From contig JAYKAV010002464.1 in NCBI GenBank assembly GCA_035582835.1, positions 124,001 through 188,000 of the forward strand: 64,000 bases of DNA, written 5' to 3'. Under the pieces are notes generated by a model. That model had not been told where the DNA came from and did no database searches. It saw only the letters and a list, made by a program, of their open reading frames with translations. The translations under genes were made by a program, and so were the position numbers. Position 1 is the stretch's first letter. Every line of letters starts with the position of its first letter. Of this stretch, positions 22,901-33,595 are shown in pieces. This DNA is from Phoebastria nigripes. Taxonomy: Eukaryota; Chordata; Aves; Procellariiformes; Diomedeidae.

Positions 22901-25727
22901 AAAGAAACAAAATTCTTCCGTTTACCTACTGCCCCAGACCCAACCAGATCACAGAAGCAGAGAGCACCAACACCACCACCTATGCCAGTGGACAGGCAGA
23001 CTAAAGGGTTTAACGTAACCACTCGTGATGGAGCTATACTGGTAGAATAATCCACTCCCCTCTTTCTCCCCAACAGCCATCAGGAAGCTCTGGGGGGAAG
23101 GCGACCATCAAGCAGAAATTGATGACATTATGAAGGAGAAGGTTGCAATGACAAGCACGAAAACCTTGCGTGTCCTTGAAGTAATAAAAGAGCGATCTTT
23201 GCGCTGGCAACTTTACATTTTGATAACTGTCATGACCACCTTGCAGCTCTGTGGAATCAATGCAGTTGAGTGCTCTCTTTATCCCCAGAATAAGAGACAA
23301 CTCTAGGCAGCATTACAAACCCCTCTAAGTTACTGGCTGTTACACCAGCTTAGAATTGCATCACAATTGCAACACTTTTTTCACAGGTGCATTTCCTCTC
23401 TGCATTTTTCAGATATACTTCTATTCTTTTGAAGTATTCCACACAGCCAAGTTTGAGGAATACCTTATCCCATACGTCTCCCTGGGAGTTGGGTTGTGTG
23501 AATGCTTATCCTCTATACTGTGTGTAAGTCTTTTCAGACTGGAATTTGAAGGAAAAATTTAATGTGGTCAACAATTGTGCTTTTCCTTACTTATAACTGG
23601 GCTCACGGAAGATTTGCATAACCTAAGACACATCTTCCTGCCTCTGCAAAGCCACAGCAGGATAAAAGGCAGCTCTTTTCCCAAATTATTTGCACAACTG
23701 TATGTCTTTAGACTTATTTTTATTCTGCAAAATAATTTTCTGATGTTCTGGATTAGATGTGTGTATGTATGTGTGCACAATTCGATATACACCAGCACGC
23801 AAGAAAGGGAACTGTCTAACAACAGCGTAGGGTTGACTAATAAATACGGCTTCATTAATAATAAATTAGCTTTGAAGAAGCTAATAAAATTCATTAGGAA
23901 CTAAGAGATTCTCAAATGACGTTGATTTCTGACTATTATTCAGATAAGTCTTCTCAGAAGAACACATGGAGAGGAGAGGAATTATTTCATTTGAGAACTG
24001 GGATTTATGATCCGTGTTTTCTGCTTTTCAGAGCACCCTTATAGACCGATTTGGGAGGAAGGTGCTGCTATGGGGAGGATACACGCTGATGTGTTCTGTG
24101 CTAGCGCTCCTTACCATGACCCTGTCACTGCAGGTAAAGAGGCAGCAGCTAGCTACTTACCCAGCATCAGCCCACCTTTCTGATCTTGCCTCACAGGATA
24201 TGTACAAAAACTTGAGTTGATGGCAGAAAATACAGAGCTCTGCTATTCTGTCATGTCTCTAACGGTTTGATATCACTGGTTTCTCACTTTTAGCATCAGT
24301 TTTTCTGGATGCACTACTTCAGTGTTATCTTGATCTTCCTATTCGTTATCTTCTATGGAATTGGACCATGTGAGTACACCAATGGCAATGCTGGGAGGAA
24401 ATTTTTNATCATATTGGTTCGTGACAGAATTGGCAGAGGAAGAACAGTGTAGTCCCATGGAAAAAAGTTCTGGAAATTAAGGAGAGAAGGGCAGATATGT
24501 ACAAGTGGGAGACAGGAAAAGGATACAGACACCTCAAATTTTATTGCTGATCACAGGATCTAAATAATTTAAAATACAGTATCATCTTCTCCAGAGGGTT
24601 TGAGACAGAAATTTCAGAACAATTTTTAAAATACTCAGCTAAAAACAGGATTCTAGGCATTGCCAGGTACATCATAGTAATCATACCCTTCATTAACTTA
24701 GCAAGTTAAGCTTTATGCCTACCAACATGCTTCAGGTGGCACTGACCACAGGAGCCAAAACGGGAGTTGGTTTTATAAATTGCTGTGCTAATAATGGCTA
24801 CCAGTGCAATATGGCACTGCAGAGATCCACTGGCACCAGAAAAAGGATTCCAGTATGTACGAAAGAAACCTNAATTAACAGCTGAAGTCCTAATTTAACA
24901 GATGTAGTCCCTTTCTGGAATCAAGGTCTTTCACCATAGCAGAGGCCACCTGCCAGCAGGCCACCTATTCTGCCTGTCTGCCATTTTCTACCACTGCCAT
25001 TGTGAAGATCTTCATCAGGAGCAAGGAAACAAGTATACCTGGTTTGTGTTTTGCTTTTCTTTTTCAGCTGGAGCCACTATATCTATCATGGTTGAAATCT
25101 TCAGCCAGTCGTTCAGACCATCAGCCTTTCTGATTGTTGGCTGCATCAACTGGATGGGACTGTTTGTACTCGGGATGATTTTTCCATTGATTGTTGTAAG
25201 TGACTTTAACTGGATCCCTCCCTCCAGGCTAATCCACTTCTGAATGCTGACAGGGAGCAAAATAATAGCAATAAATTGCAATGACATGCAAAACTTAGAG
25301 CTCTGTCCAAACACTGAACCTGCTCCGGAATCCCCTAGGCCTGCCAGAGGAGCAGCAATTGGACTCAGGTCAAACGTGGCCACTGGAAACTCCTGGTTTG
25401 ATACCCGTCCTGGTTTATGTGTTGAAGTTTAATTACTAAGACACAGACTTGCACCCAAGGGCAGGGAAATAGAAATAAGATTCTTATTTTCCTTACAGTG
25501 TCTCCCATTTCTGCTTGCAGGATAACCTTGGACCCTTCTGCTTCCTTATCTTTTTGGGAATCCTTGCTTTATCAGCAATTTTCATCTACCTGTATCTCCC
25601 TGAGACCAAGGGAAAGTCAATCATGGAAATAAAAGCAGANTTCAACAAGCTGAATTTTGGAAAAAAAGAAACCTCAGTCACTGAAAATAACTTTCCTAAG
25701 GAACAGTTGTTCTGCACCAAACTCTGA
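16931..25727 (+). CDS. SLC2A11: SLC2A11-class (GLUT11-type) facilitative sugar transporter, copy 2
   Basis: Twelve coding exons: 16931-16954, 19011-19109, 19556-19716, 21288-21412, 21657-21786, 22367-22515, 23077-23264, 23413-23523, 24032-24133, 24294-24369, 25068-25195, 25521-25727. They total 1500 nt, giving 499 residues, each exon equal in length to its partner in the upstream gene. Family marks are INETW at residues 47-51, [53 protein letters not shown] (no helix-10 Trp) and PETKGKS. The usual GRK after helix 2 reads YRKKK and PESPR reads PDSPS, so the intracellular salt-bridge motifs are altered. One ambiguous base (25640) leaves a codon as Glu or Asp. It is a tandem duplicate in the same orientation and probably a 12-helix plasma or organelle membrane transporter of unknown substrate. 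Confidence 0.93.
17152..17209. repeat. AAAAT pentanucleotide microsatellite
   Basis: About ten AAAAT units, with one interruption, in intron 1 of the second transporter gene. Confidence 0.85.
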
Positions 25728-25799
25728 ATGTTCAGAGGAGAAATTTGCATCTCTTAGAAAAGACAGGAAACAATGTTGCAATAGAACCAAACAGGAAAC

Positions 25800-25868
25800 A
25801 TTAAAAACAGACTGCAAGCTCTTCTGTGTCTTATTCCTTTTTTCTTTTTTTTAAATATAGATATTAAA
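25800..25868 (+). terminator. Candidate polyadenylation signals of transporter copy 2
   Basis: Two ATTAAA variants, 73 and 136 bases after the stop codon. No canonical AATAAA is closer. A T-rich stretch lies between them. Confidence 0.35.
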
Positions 25869-27091
25869 TTCATTATGCTAGAGTTTTATTTCTTGCTGTT
25901 ACCTAAATATTTTCACAGGAAATTTCATCACTCAGTTTTAAGATCTACTGGATATAATGAGATTTTTTCTAAAAAAAAAAACCCTTTTATGCTAGTCTAC
26001 CCTAAGAAGTTTTAAAACATTTTGTAACAGTCCATAGAGCCCAAATTCTGCTACAAGAACATACATACAGGCTCTGCTCACAGCCTTGGTCCCACAACCC
26101 TGGGCCTCAGTTGGTATCTCTTGTTCCCAGGAGTCCTGTCCAATGCCACAGATACCTGAACAGTTTGTTATTGAGCTTTCCTAAACAAGACCTCACTAGC
26201 TCTAAGCACCTCAGAATCAGGAAACTGCTGACAAATAGTTCAGAGAAGAGTATCAGAAATATGAAGGAACAAGTGAAATAATTTAAGAAGACAAACCAAG
26301 GGAAGGAAGGATTAAGAACGCTAAATGATCATCAGTCATGAGGCTGGGGAAACACAGAAGTCTAAAATATTTGCCTAGCAGGCTGATAAAGGAAAAGCTA
26401 GATATGTGGTTTAGGGTGACCCAAGCAGATATGGGTTCAAAACTTAGCACAGTAAATCAGGAAAAAAGGTTCCAGCTATGGTAACAGGAAAAAAATATTG
26501 AAAGTGAAATAGTACTGTGCAACAATCCTTCTGGAGATGTAATGGAAATCTCAGTGGAGAACATCCCAGTAACTCTAGGCAGGGAGAAGGACCTGCCAAA
26601 CAGAGTTATTGTACGCAAAAGAAGTAAAATGGCTCCTATAAAATAAAGCACACTCCCAAGAGCATCTGTGGTGTCTAGGGATCTGATTTCCAACGTGGTA
26701 CATAAGCTTCTGGGAATTACATCAGATGTTTTCAGAGAAGAAAGAGTTTGTTTTGGAAATGTTTTTCTTGTTATGTAAGCAAGCTGCGAATAACTAATGA
26801 TTATTGTACCCAGCAGAAAAAATAGGTTGTGAAGTTCACTGGAAATACAGTCTAAGTTTTTCCAAGTGACCACTAACAACTATAGTTTGATTTGTGACTA
26901 AATGCTTTGGATCATGCCACCTGCTTTCAACTAATCACTGAAGAAAACATTCATCAATATTACAAACAGCAGTTCCTCTTCTTACGGATGGAGCTGTCAC
27001 TTGAGTTTGNTTTTAATGCTTTGACATAGGAAACATGCCCTGAAAATTCTGTTTGTACAAACAGACTTTATTTCTGGATTTTTTTTTTCAG

Positions 27092-27243
27092 GATTTTCAT
27101 TATTTTCAGAATGCTTTGGATACAGGAGACGCAATCCACCAACATGGGCTGTAGATGAATACTGGCACATAGTAATTCATCTCCTGACTTTTTATTTGCT
27201 GGCTTTTTACAGCAAGGGTGCTACAAGGAAGGAACTGACTTAA
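27092..27243 (+). other. Unassigned exon-like open frame with a strong acceptor
   Basis: A long pyrimidine tract and CAG (ending at 27091) precede an open frame that ends in TAA at 27241-27243 and encodes about 50 residues. It reads as a charged, aromatic stretch (RRRNPPTWAVDEYW) followed by a hydrophobic helix-like segment (HIVIHLLTFYLLAFY) and a basic tail ending KELT. This composition would suit the last exon of a membrane protein. I do not recognise the family and found no convincing partner exon in the 1.3 kb upstream, so it may be chance. Confidence 0.25.
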
Positions 27244-28211
27244 AATCAACATACATTACACAATCAACTTAAGCATGTTCATATGGAGGTTTTCACCATT
27301 TAAAAGTATTTGTTTAAATTACACCGTTGCAGTACAAGCATTTAGTGCAAGCTATAGAAANCTCTCCCACTTTTCCGCAGGCTGGGGAATGGAGTGAGTA
27401 GAAAAGCCCTTTTAACTCTCAGAAACTACTGGGCATAAAGACACGCATCACCTTTGACATGGGGAGATTAGCAAACCATTTATTTTATCCCCATCAGCAT
27501 TTTCAACCTGCTTTTCCCACACACATCTCGCTGTGCACACCCCCTACCAAATGCCATATGACCCCTCTAAATCACTTCTCTCATGTAAGACTCTACAAGG
27601 TAGCATAGACAATTGATCCCAGCTCTGCCACATACTCCACTCTGGATAAAACCCGCTCATTTTAGAAAGCCTGTGGATTTCCTATCTGTCAGGAGATCCT
27701 GTTGACTGTGATGGGACTACTTGCACAACAAAGGAGCAAGTTGAAAACAAGCACTGTGTGCTCACCACAGTGGAAAATCAAGACCCTGATTTTAAAGCAT
27801 CTTTCTCATGACTTAGTCACAGTTCAGGGAAGGTGTCCACAACATGTGCTACTGGGGTTTTTCTGTTATGGTCTATTCCACAGAAAGAGTTCTAGACCTC
27901 ACAAGTGAGGTGTTCATCTAAATTTTTTAAATAATTATGAGACTTGCTTAAAGAGGCACATTATAACTCTCCCACTTTCAAACAGTCCCTGAAAAACTTG
28001 CTTTTTCACTGGTTTTCACGATCAGCCTGTACCCAAATATGAAGTGTCATTTTGGATGCTTTGATTTCCAGAGCGCAAAAAGCCAGCTTTCCCTCCTAGG
28101 AAAGCTGTACATTGACTATCTGCATTAGCAGCCTGCAGATGGCACATGCAGCATCCTCTCTCCCGAGGCCCTCCCACCCCTCCAGGTGCACCGGAGGAAC
28201 GTACCACTGAC

Positions 28212-28219
28212 TATTTAAA
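28212..28219 (+). promoter_or_regulatory. TATA-like element of the MIF-like gene
   Basis: TATTTAAA lies 116 bp before the ATG at 28328. The canonical MIF gene has ATTAAAA at a comparable distance (103 bp). The surrounding DNA is not CpG-rich, unlike the MIF promoter. Confidence 0.45.
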
Positions 28220-28327
28220 GGCTCCTGAGGTGCTTACTAGCACAGTGGGGTAAGCTATCTTGCAGGTGGGTTAGAAACAAAGCTGTGAACAAGGTGAGTG
28301 GAAAGAAAACCCTCTTGCGATCCAAAG

Positions 28328-31300
28328 ATGCCTAAGTTCATTGTTAACACAAATATAAGCAAGGATAAAGTTCCAGACTCGTTCACTGGTGAGCTTACCC
28401 AGCAGTTATCAAAAGCAATGGGCAAACCAGCACAGGTAAGTCCAGATGCTCAAATGTTTTCTTTATTTAGTCAGCTGTGCCTATGTGATGACCTTCTCTG
28501 AGAGAGACTAATATATGTAATATATATATAGACTAATATATCTAATGACTCACCAGTATTTAGTCTTCTCTCTGTACAAATGTCAAATACTTGTTTGCTG
28601 TAACTTAGCTCTGTTGAGGTCTTGAAACACTTGAAGTATTTAAACTAGCTTTGTATATGATGGTATTCCATGTAGGTCTCCATGTAAGTCAAAATACTGG
28701 ATGTGTGTGGGTATGTATATGCAGGTGTCTGTGAATACCTCTCAAGAATCTAGCTGACTGAAAGCAAGCCTCACCCTCTAACTTCCTTGCAGAGTCCTGC
28801 TGAATATGTGTTTGTTATCTGCCACCAAATTGCCTGTAGCCTAGTGGTTACAGCTGAAGAAAAAAATAAGGTATTCAGCTTGCTTGGACATCTAGCAAAA
28901 ATACCCATGTGACATCCTGCTAACTGTAGTCAAAACACCAGAGTAAAATCTGTTGGGTGGTTTCATTATCAAACTGAGGGATTCTTACCTGCCAAAACCC
29001 ATGGCAATATGCTNCTGAGGGGAAGTACTGAAATACTGTCATTAAGGGTCTCATAAGGCTTTTATTTTCTTAACTAATCCTGAAAGGTCACTAGTGACTG
29101 TATCAGTTGTTTACTGAAGACTGTTGATGAATGTGAACAACAAAGTGAAAGCTTCTCTACAGATCTGTAAGCTTTATAACATGAGCTACTCCTCAGTTGC
29201 TGTAGCAGCAGTAACGTAAGTGAATCAGCTATAGATCTTTAGCAGCTTGGTGAAGTACCCTTTCTACATATTCACTAGCAAATAAGTGTTTTCAGAAAAT
29301 GTTTCTTATTTTACTTTGGGAGTGATGTTTGAAACCTAGAAAGAATGAATTTCTGGTGCCTACAGAGAGGATTCTGAGGGCTCCCCAGCAAACCTTTCTC
29401 TGCCCACTGGGACACCTGAAGTTCTTGAGCAGATCTTTGCTCTTCATGGAAATAAAGTGCTCTGAAATGGTAGTCACCCTGGACTACTTAAGATGGCAAC
29501 AGATCTCTGAACCCCTTAGCAATTGTTTGATAACTGCCACAGGTGGAAGTGTCCTGAGAAGGGAAGAAGGGGGGAAAATGACCCAAAATTAAAGACCAAG
29601 TGGGATAACTGAAAATATTAGAACAAACTTTGGAATGTCTTAAAAATGGTAAGAAGAAAACTGAGCAGCTGGCATGGTTTCGTCAAAATCAGGAACATTT
29701 TAAACAGTCCCACAGCAGTATCTTATGCTCAGATCTAGTCAACCCTCCCAGTAATGACTTGGTAGACTGAGATGTGCAGATGACAATGGCTTGTATGCAC
29801 AGGAGACAGTAAGAATTCAAGAAGATAGTAAGAGATATCTTCTGAAGTCAGGAAGCTTTCTTTCAACAGCTGATTAATAAGGCAAACTGCACAAAAGACA
29901 AAGAATAATTCATTAAAGAGGAAAGGATTTGGGGAGCTATTATGGGTTACAACATGAATAAGAGTTAAGACAATGCTTGGGAGCAGGGGAATTTCACTTC
30001 TGTTGTGCACAAGGTAGAAGTAAGCTTCAGCAGGAGTACTCCATCCAGTTTCAGGCCCTTTACTTTGAGAAAGAGGTAGGCAGATCAGAGACGCACCAAA
30101 GGAAAAACGCTGAAGAAATAAAATAATGCAGGGATCAACAGACATTCTGGCTCTTCTAGGAGAGAAGGCTGAAGAGGGAGGCTGTTATGGAAGAGATGAG
30201 AACACTTTTTTTTTTCTTCCTCGGTGGCATAAGGCAGGAAGCTTAACTTGCAGCAAGACTTCAGCTAGTTCTTGGAGGAAAACTTTAAAAGTTTCTGTGA
30301 CTTCCAGCCACATTCTGCACTGGACTTGCACCATAGATCCCACGAGTGGTGGGATGGTTAATAGTACTGGCACTTCTTTGACCAATTAGAAATGCTCAGT
30401 TCAGCACTGATAATTAATTTCTATTTATTGTTGTATGGCTGTAGACTTTAAAAGACAGTTGTATGTGTTTGGATGTTCTCATCAAATTGATTTGATGTCG
30501 AGTTAAAAAGCCAATCGACCTGGTGAAGCCTGGCTCTACTGTGTCTCTTCCAGACAGATTTCTTCCAGACAGATTGTTTGATGTCTCATAAAGGGGACCC
30601 TCTTTCTCTAGGGACAGTAATGGAGCTCTATGCAATCAACCACTCACTAAACATGTAGGAAATCAATCTCTGTTAAATTTGACCAAAGTTAGTTATCTCA
30701 GGGAATAGTCAGAAGCATGTTTTAGGCTTATAAGCCCTGTCTCCACAGAAAGCAGGCTTAACTGTAAATGGGAGTAAGATTATATTTTTTTCCCAATACA
30801 TGCAGTAGTATAATGAAATTCTTATGTAAAACTGATGTGTTCTATCCCTCTTCAAAAAACATTTTTTTTTTATCAGTCTAGCAAACAAATACTTGCTGTG
30901 GGGGGGGTAGGGGTGTCAGCTGGTGGTTCTTGCATAACAGCTTCTGAATATAAAGTTAGAGGCCAGGGCTGGGATGCAGCTGGAACAGGTTTGTGCATCA
31001 GTGTGCAAGGGATATGTGATTGGACTTAGAAATATACAGGGAACAACAAAGAGATTTTTTGAAGAGGACATGCAAGCTCTTCGTGACAAAGGAGGCAATA
31101 GGAAAGGGAGAGTCTCTTAGTTATAACACAGAAANAAGGAAAGGATTAGGGTGGGCTGGAATGCAGAGCTTTCCTCTCGCAGGAAATAGTACCATTTGAA
31201 AAAAATAGTGACTTTTATTTTTAATCAAATAGGGTTTTTTCTACTGAAAAAACTGTTTCAAACATTTTCAAACTGCTCTAAGAAGAAAATAATCCTGATT

Positions 31301-33595
31301 AACACTTCAGCTTGCTTTTTTTTTTTTTTTTAAATAATAATCTGCTTCCAGGGTAGATGTTAAGGCATATATGTACATACATTTGGCATAAAGTTGAGAG
31401 CACGGGGTGTCCAGCCACGGGAGAACAGGGCCAAGCAAGTGCTACCTCAGCAGGATCTCCTTGGCTTATCCTGTGCTGCTGTGGTCTGATGCACCTTGCA
31501 CCTAAACAACCTGTAAATGATGGCCAAGGCTAATTACCCAGACAACTCCTGGTACTCAGGCTAGCTTGTTTTACCAAGAGGGTTAATTGCTGCTGAGTTC
31601 CAATGATGCACTGCTAATAAACGTGGGTAAGAACAGAACAGAAGCCAGATGGATGCCAAAGGAACTGATCCCTGGATTCCCCCATGTGTGGATCTGACAC
31701 TGTGTATTAGCAGCAGGGAAAATGGCAGGCTGGTCATTAATATTAACATAGATACTTTCTTCTATTTTTCCTGCTATCAAGAACAAAAGTAGGATTAGGC
31801 TGTATTTTTTTTTATGAGGGGGATGTTGATTTAGACCTCTGCTGCGTCAGTTCACATTTACCTCAGCAGGGAAGACTGCAGCAGGAGCCAGTGAGGTGCA
31901 AAATCTCTCTGGAACGTAGGGCAGCAGCAATGCAATTGCACACCCCGCACTCGCACCCGGCCTTCCCGCACAGGCAGGGAGAGCCCGGTGGCTCAGAGGA
32001 GGTTCTGGAGGTATTGCAGGTCACTGAGCTCTTGGAGCACCTGAACTTCCTATCCAAAATTCAAAGTCAATAAAGACGATACTGCAGGGTCCTCCTTCCA
32101 ACAGTGTACCTGGGCTGAGCATCCAGAACCCATCTTTCAGTAGGTAATTGGGCACACTGGGGTTGAAGGTTGCAAGACAGCAGGCAGGGAAGGATCTTTG
32201 CCACATGGTAACTTAAGAACAAGAGTGAAACTATTTGCATTTTAGTAAGTGGTGAAAAGCATCTCTGAGTGCCTAGGACTGCTGCTTTTTTTTTTTTACA
32301 TGCTGCTAGTACCTTTATCTAAGAATACAGCCATTCTGCAATAGATGAAAGAATTGTGATGGCAGTGCCTGTTCCCAAATGGTATGTCATGGGAATGTGG
32401 TTCTATTTCATACCATCTCATCTTTGCAGGAAAATACTTAGGAAGCCTGGAAGTGAAATGAAGTACAGGCAGGAGAATTTCAAAAGCATAATTGATAGGC
32501 ATGCACCTATTTTCACTGCAGTTTAGATACACAAATACCTTCCTGGATTTCAAAACTTTTCCTAACATGGCAAAGGAAAATAACATTCCTTTTTTCTTCT
32601 TCCAACAGTATCTAGCAATACAGATCTCTCCTGACCAGCTGATGTCCTTCGGTGGTTCTACAGACCCCTGTGCTATGTGCTTTCTCTACAGCATTGGCAA
32701 GATAGGGGAGCAGGAGAACAAGGTCTACTCCAAATTGCTTTGTGACCTGCTGAACAAACAGTTGAAAATACCATCTGACAGGTGAGCTCACACAGCAACT
32801 TGTCTGACATGACTTTCCACAGACTAAAACTATTAATCCCAGACTTGTCCTTTGCCATTCTTCTGTTAACATTCTGCCTGAAGAGGCTAAATGCCAAGTC
32901 AATAGAGCAACTCTCCAATTAAAAATAGGAAGGGAGCAATTGCATGAGCTGCAATGCCAATACCCAGAAGCTGTAAAATAATCTCTTAGTTAAAATGATG
33001 GAGGCTCAGGCACTGCATGTACCCGCAGATCTCATATGTGCAAAAGCCCAGGTAGAGACACAATAACCTGATGTTATTAAATTGATAACTTGAGTAANGT
33101 AACAACACTTCCCTACTGCCTGTGGGGTACAAGTGGAGGTCTATTACAAAAGCTTGCACTTACATAAAAGCATTTCTAGTCCTTTTCCTGAAGGTACACC
33201 AATCTGCTCCAGAAATGACTGTAAATAAAACACAGCCTCCTGAGATCTCCTTAAAACAAGAAGTAGAAAAACACCAGGAACTCCAGAATGCAAGTAGACA
33301 AGGCATTAAAAGAGGGGAGGGGGGTGTGGAATATGCAACACTTGAACATGCCTGCCAGAACTTGCGAAAGGAAATGTGTAACTTGCTGAGATGCAGTGCA
33401 GGCCTGAGAAGTGTAAAGCCCTGCGGGACAGTCTACAGCATGGCTGTGTATGTCCTGCTGCAGGAACACCCTGGCCAGCCTGCAGCACTCTGCTCTCAGC
33501 AGCTAACGGTGTCTGTCTTCCCTTTCAGAATCTACGTCAGCTTCTTCGAGATCAGTGCTGGCAATGTAGGCTGGAACAACACCACCTTTGCTTGA
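28328..33595 (+). CDS. MIF-family tautomerase/cytokine paralogue (MIF-like)
   Basis: Three exons, 28328-28435, 32609-32781 and 33529-33595 (108, 173 and 67 nt), exactly match MIF exon sizes and phases and encode 115 residues. The family's catalytic N-terminal Pro follows Met1. Numbered from that Pro, Lys32, Ile64 and Tyr95 of the pocket are kept, as is a CXXC motif (CAMC, 57-60) and the NVGWNN tail. Asn97, which lines the tautomerase pocket in MIF, is Ser here; Tyr98 is Phe and position 99 is Phe. There is no signal peptide, as is usual for MIF's non-classical export. The open frame is intact with an AATAAA at 33749-33754, so it looks functional. It is a tandem copy upstream of MIF with a much longer intron 1 (4.2 kb) and no CpG island, suggesting restricted expression. 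It is not DDT; the sequence is clearly MIF-type. Confidence 0.92.
30546..30575. repeat. Perfect tandem duplication of 15 bp
   Basis: Two adjacent identical copies of TCTTCCAGACAGATT in intron 1 of the MIF-like gene. A small, probably recent slippage duplication with no evident role. Confidence 0.8.

Larger units (their letters stand above)
25728..28327. other. Intergenic region between the second SLC2A11 gene and the MIF-like gene
   Basis: ATTAAA at 25800-25805 and 25863-25868 are the nearest variant poly(A) signals after the transporter stop. Further along are an unassigned exon-like open frame (27092-27243) and a TATA-like word before the MIF-like gene. There is no CpG island. Confidence 0.5.

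Noticed and set aside
29735..30145. Minus-strand 136-codon frame in intron 1 of the MIF-like gene
   Set aside because: No recognisable motif or splice context; length is compatible with chance.
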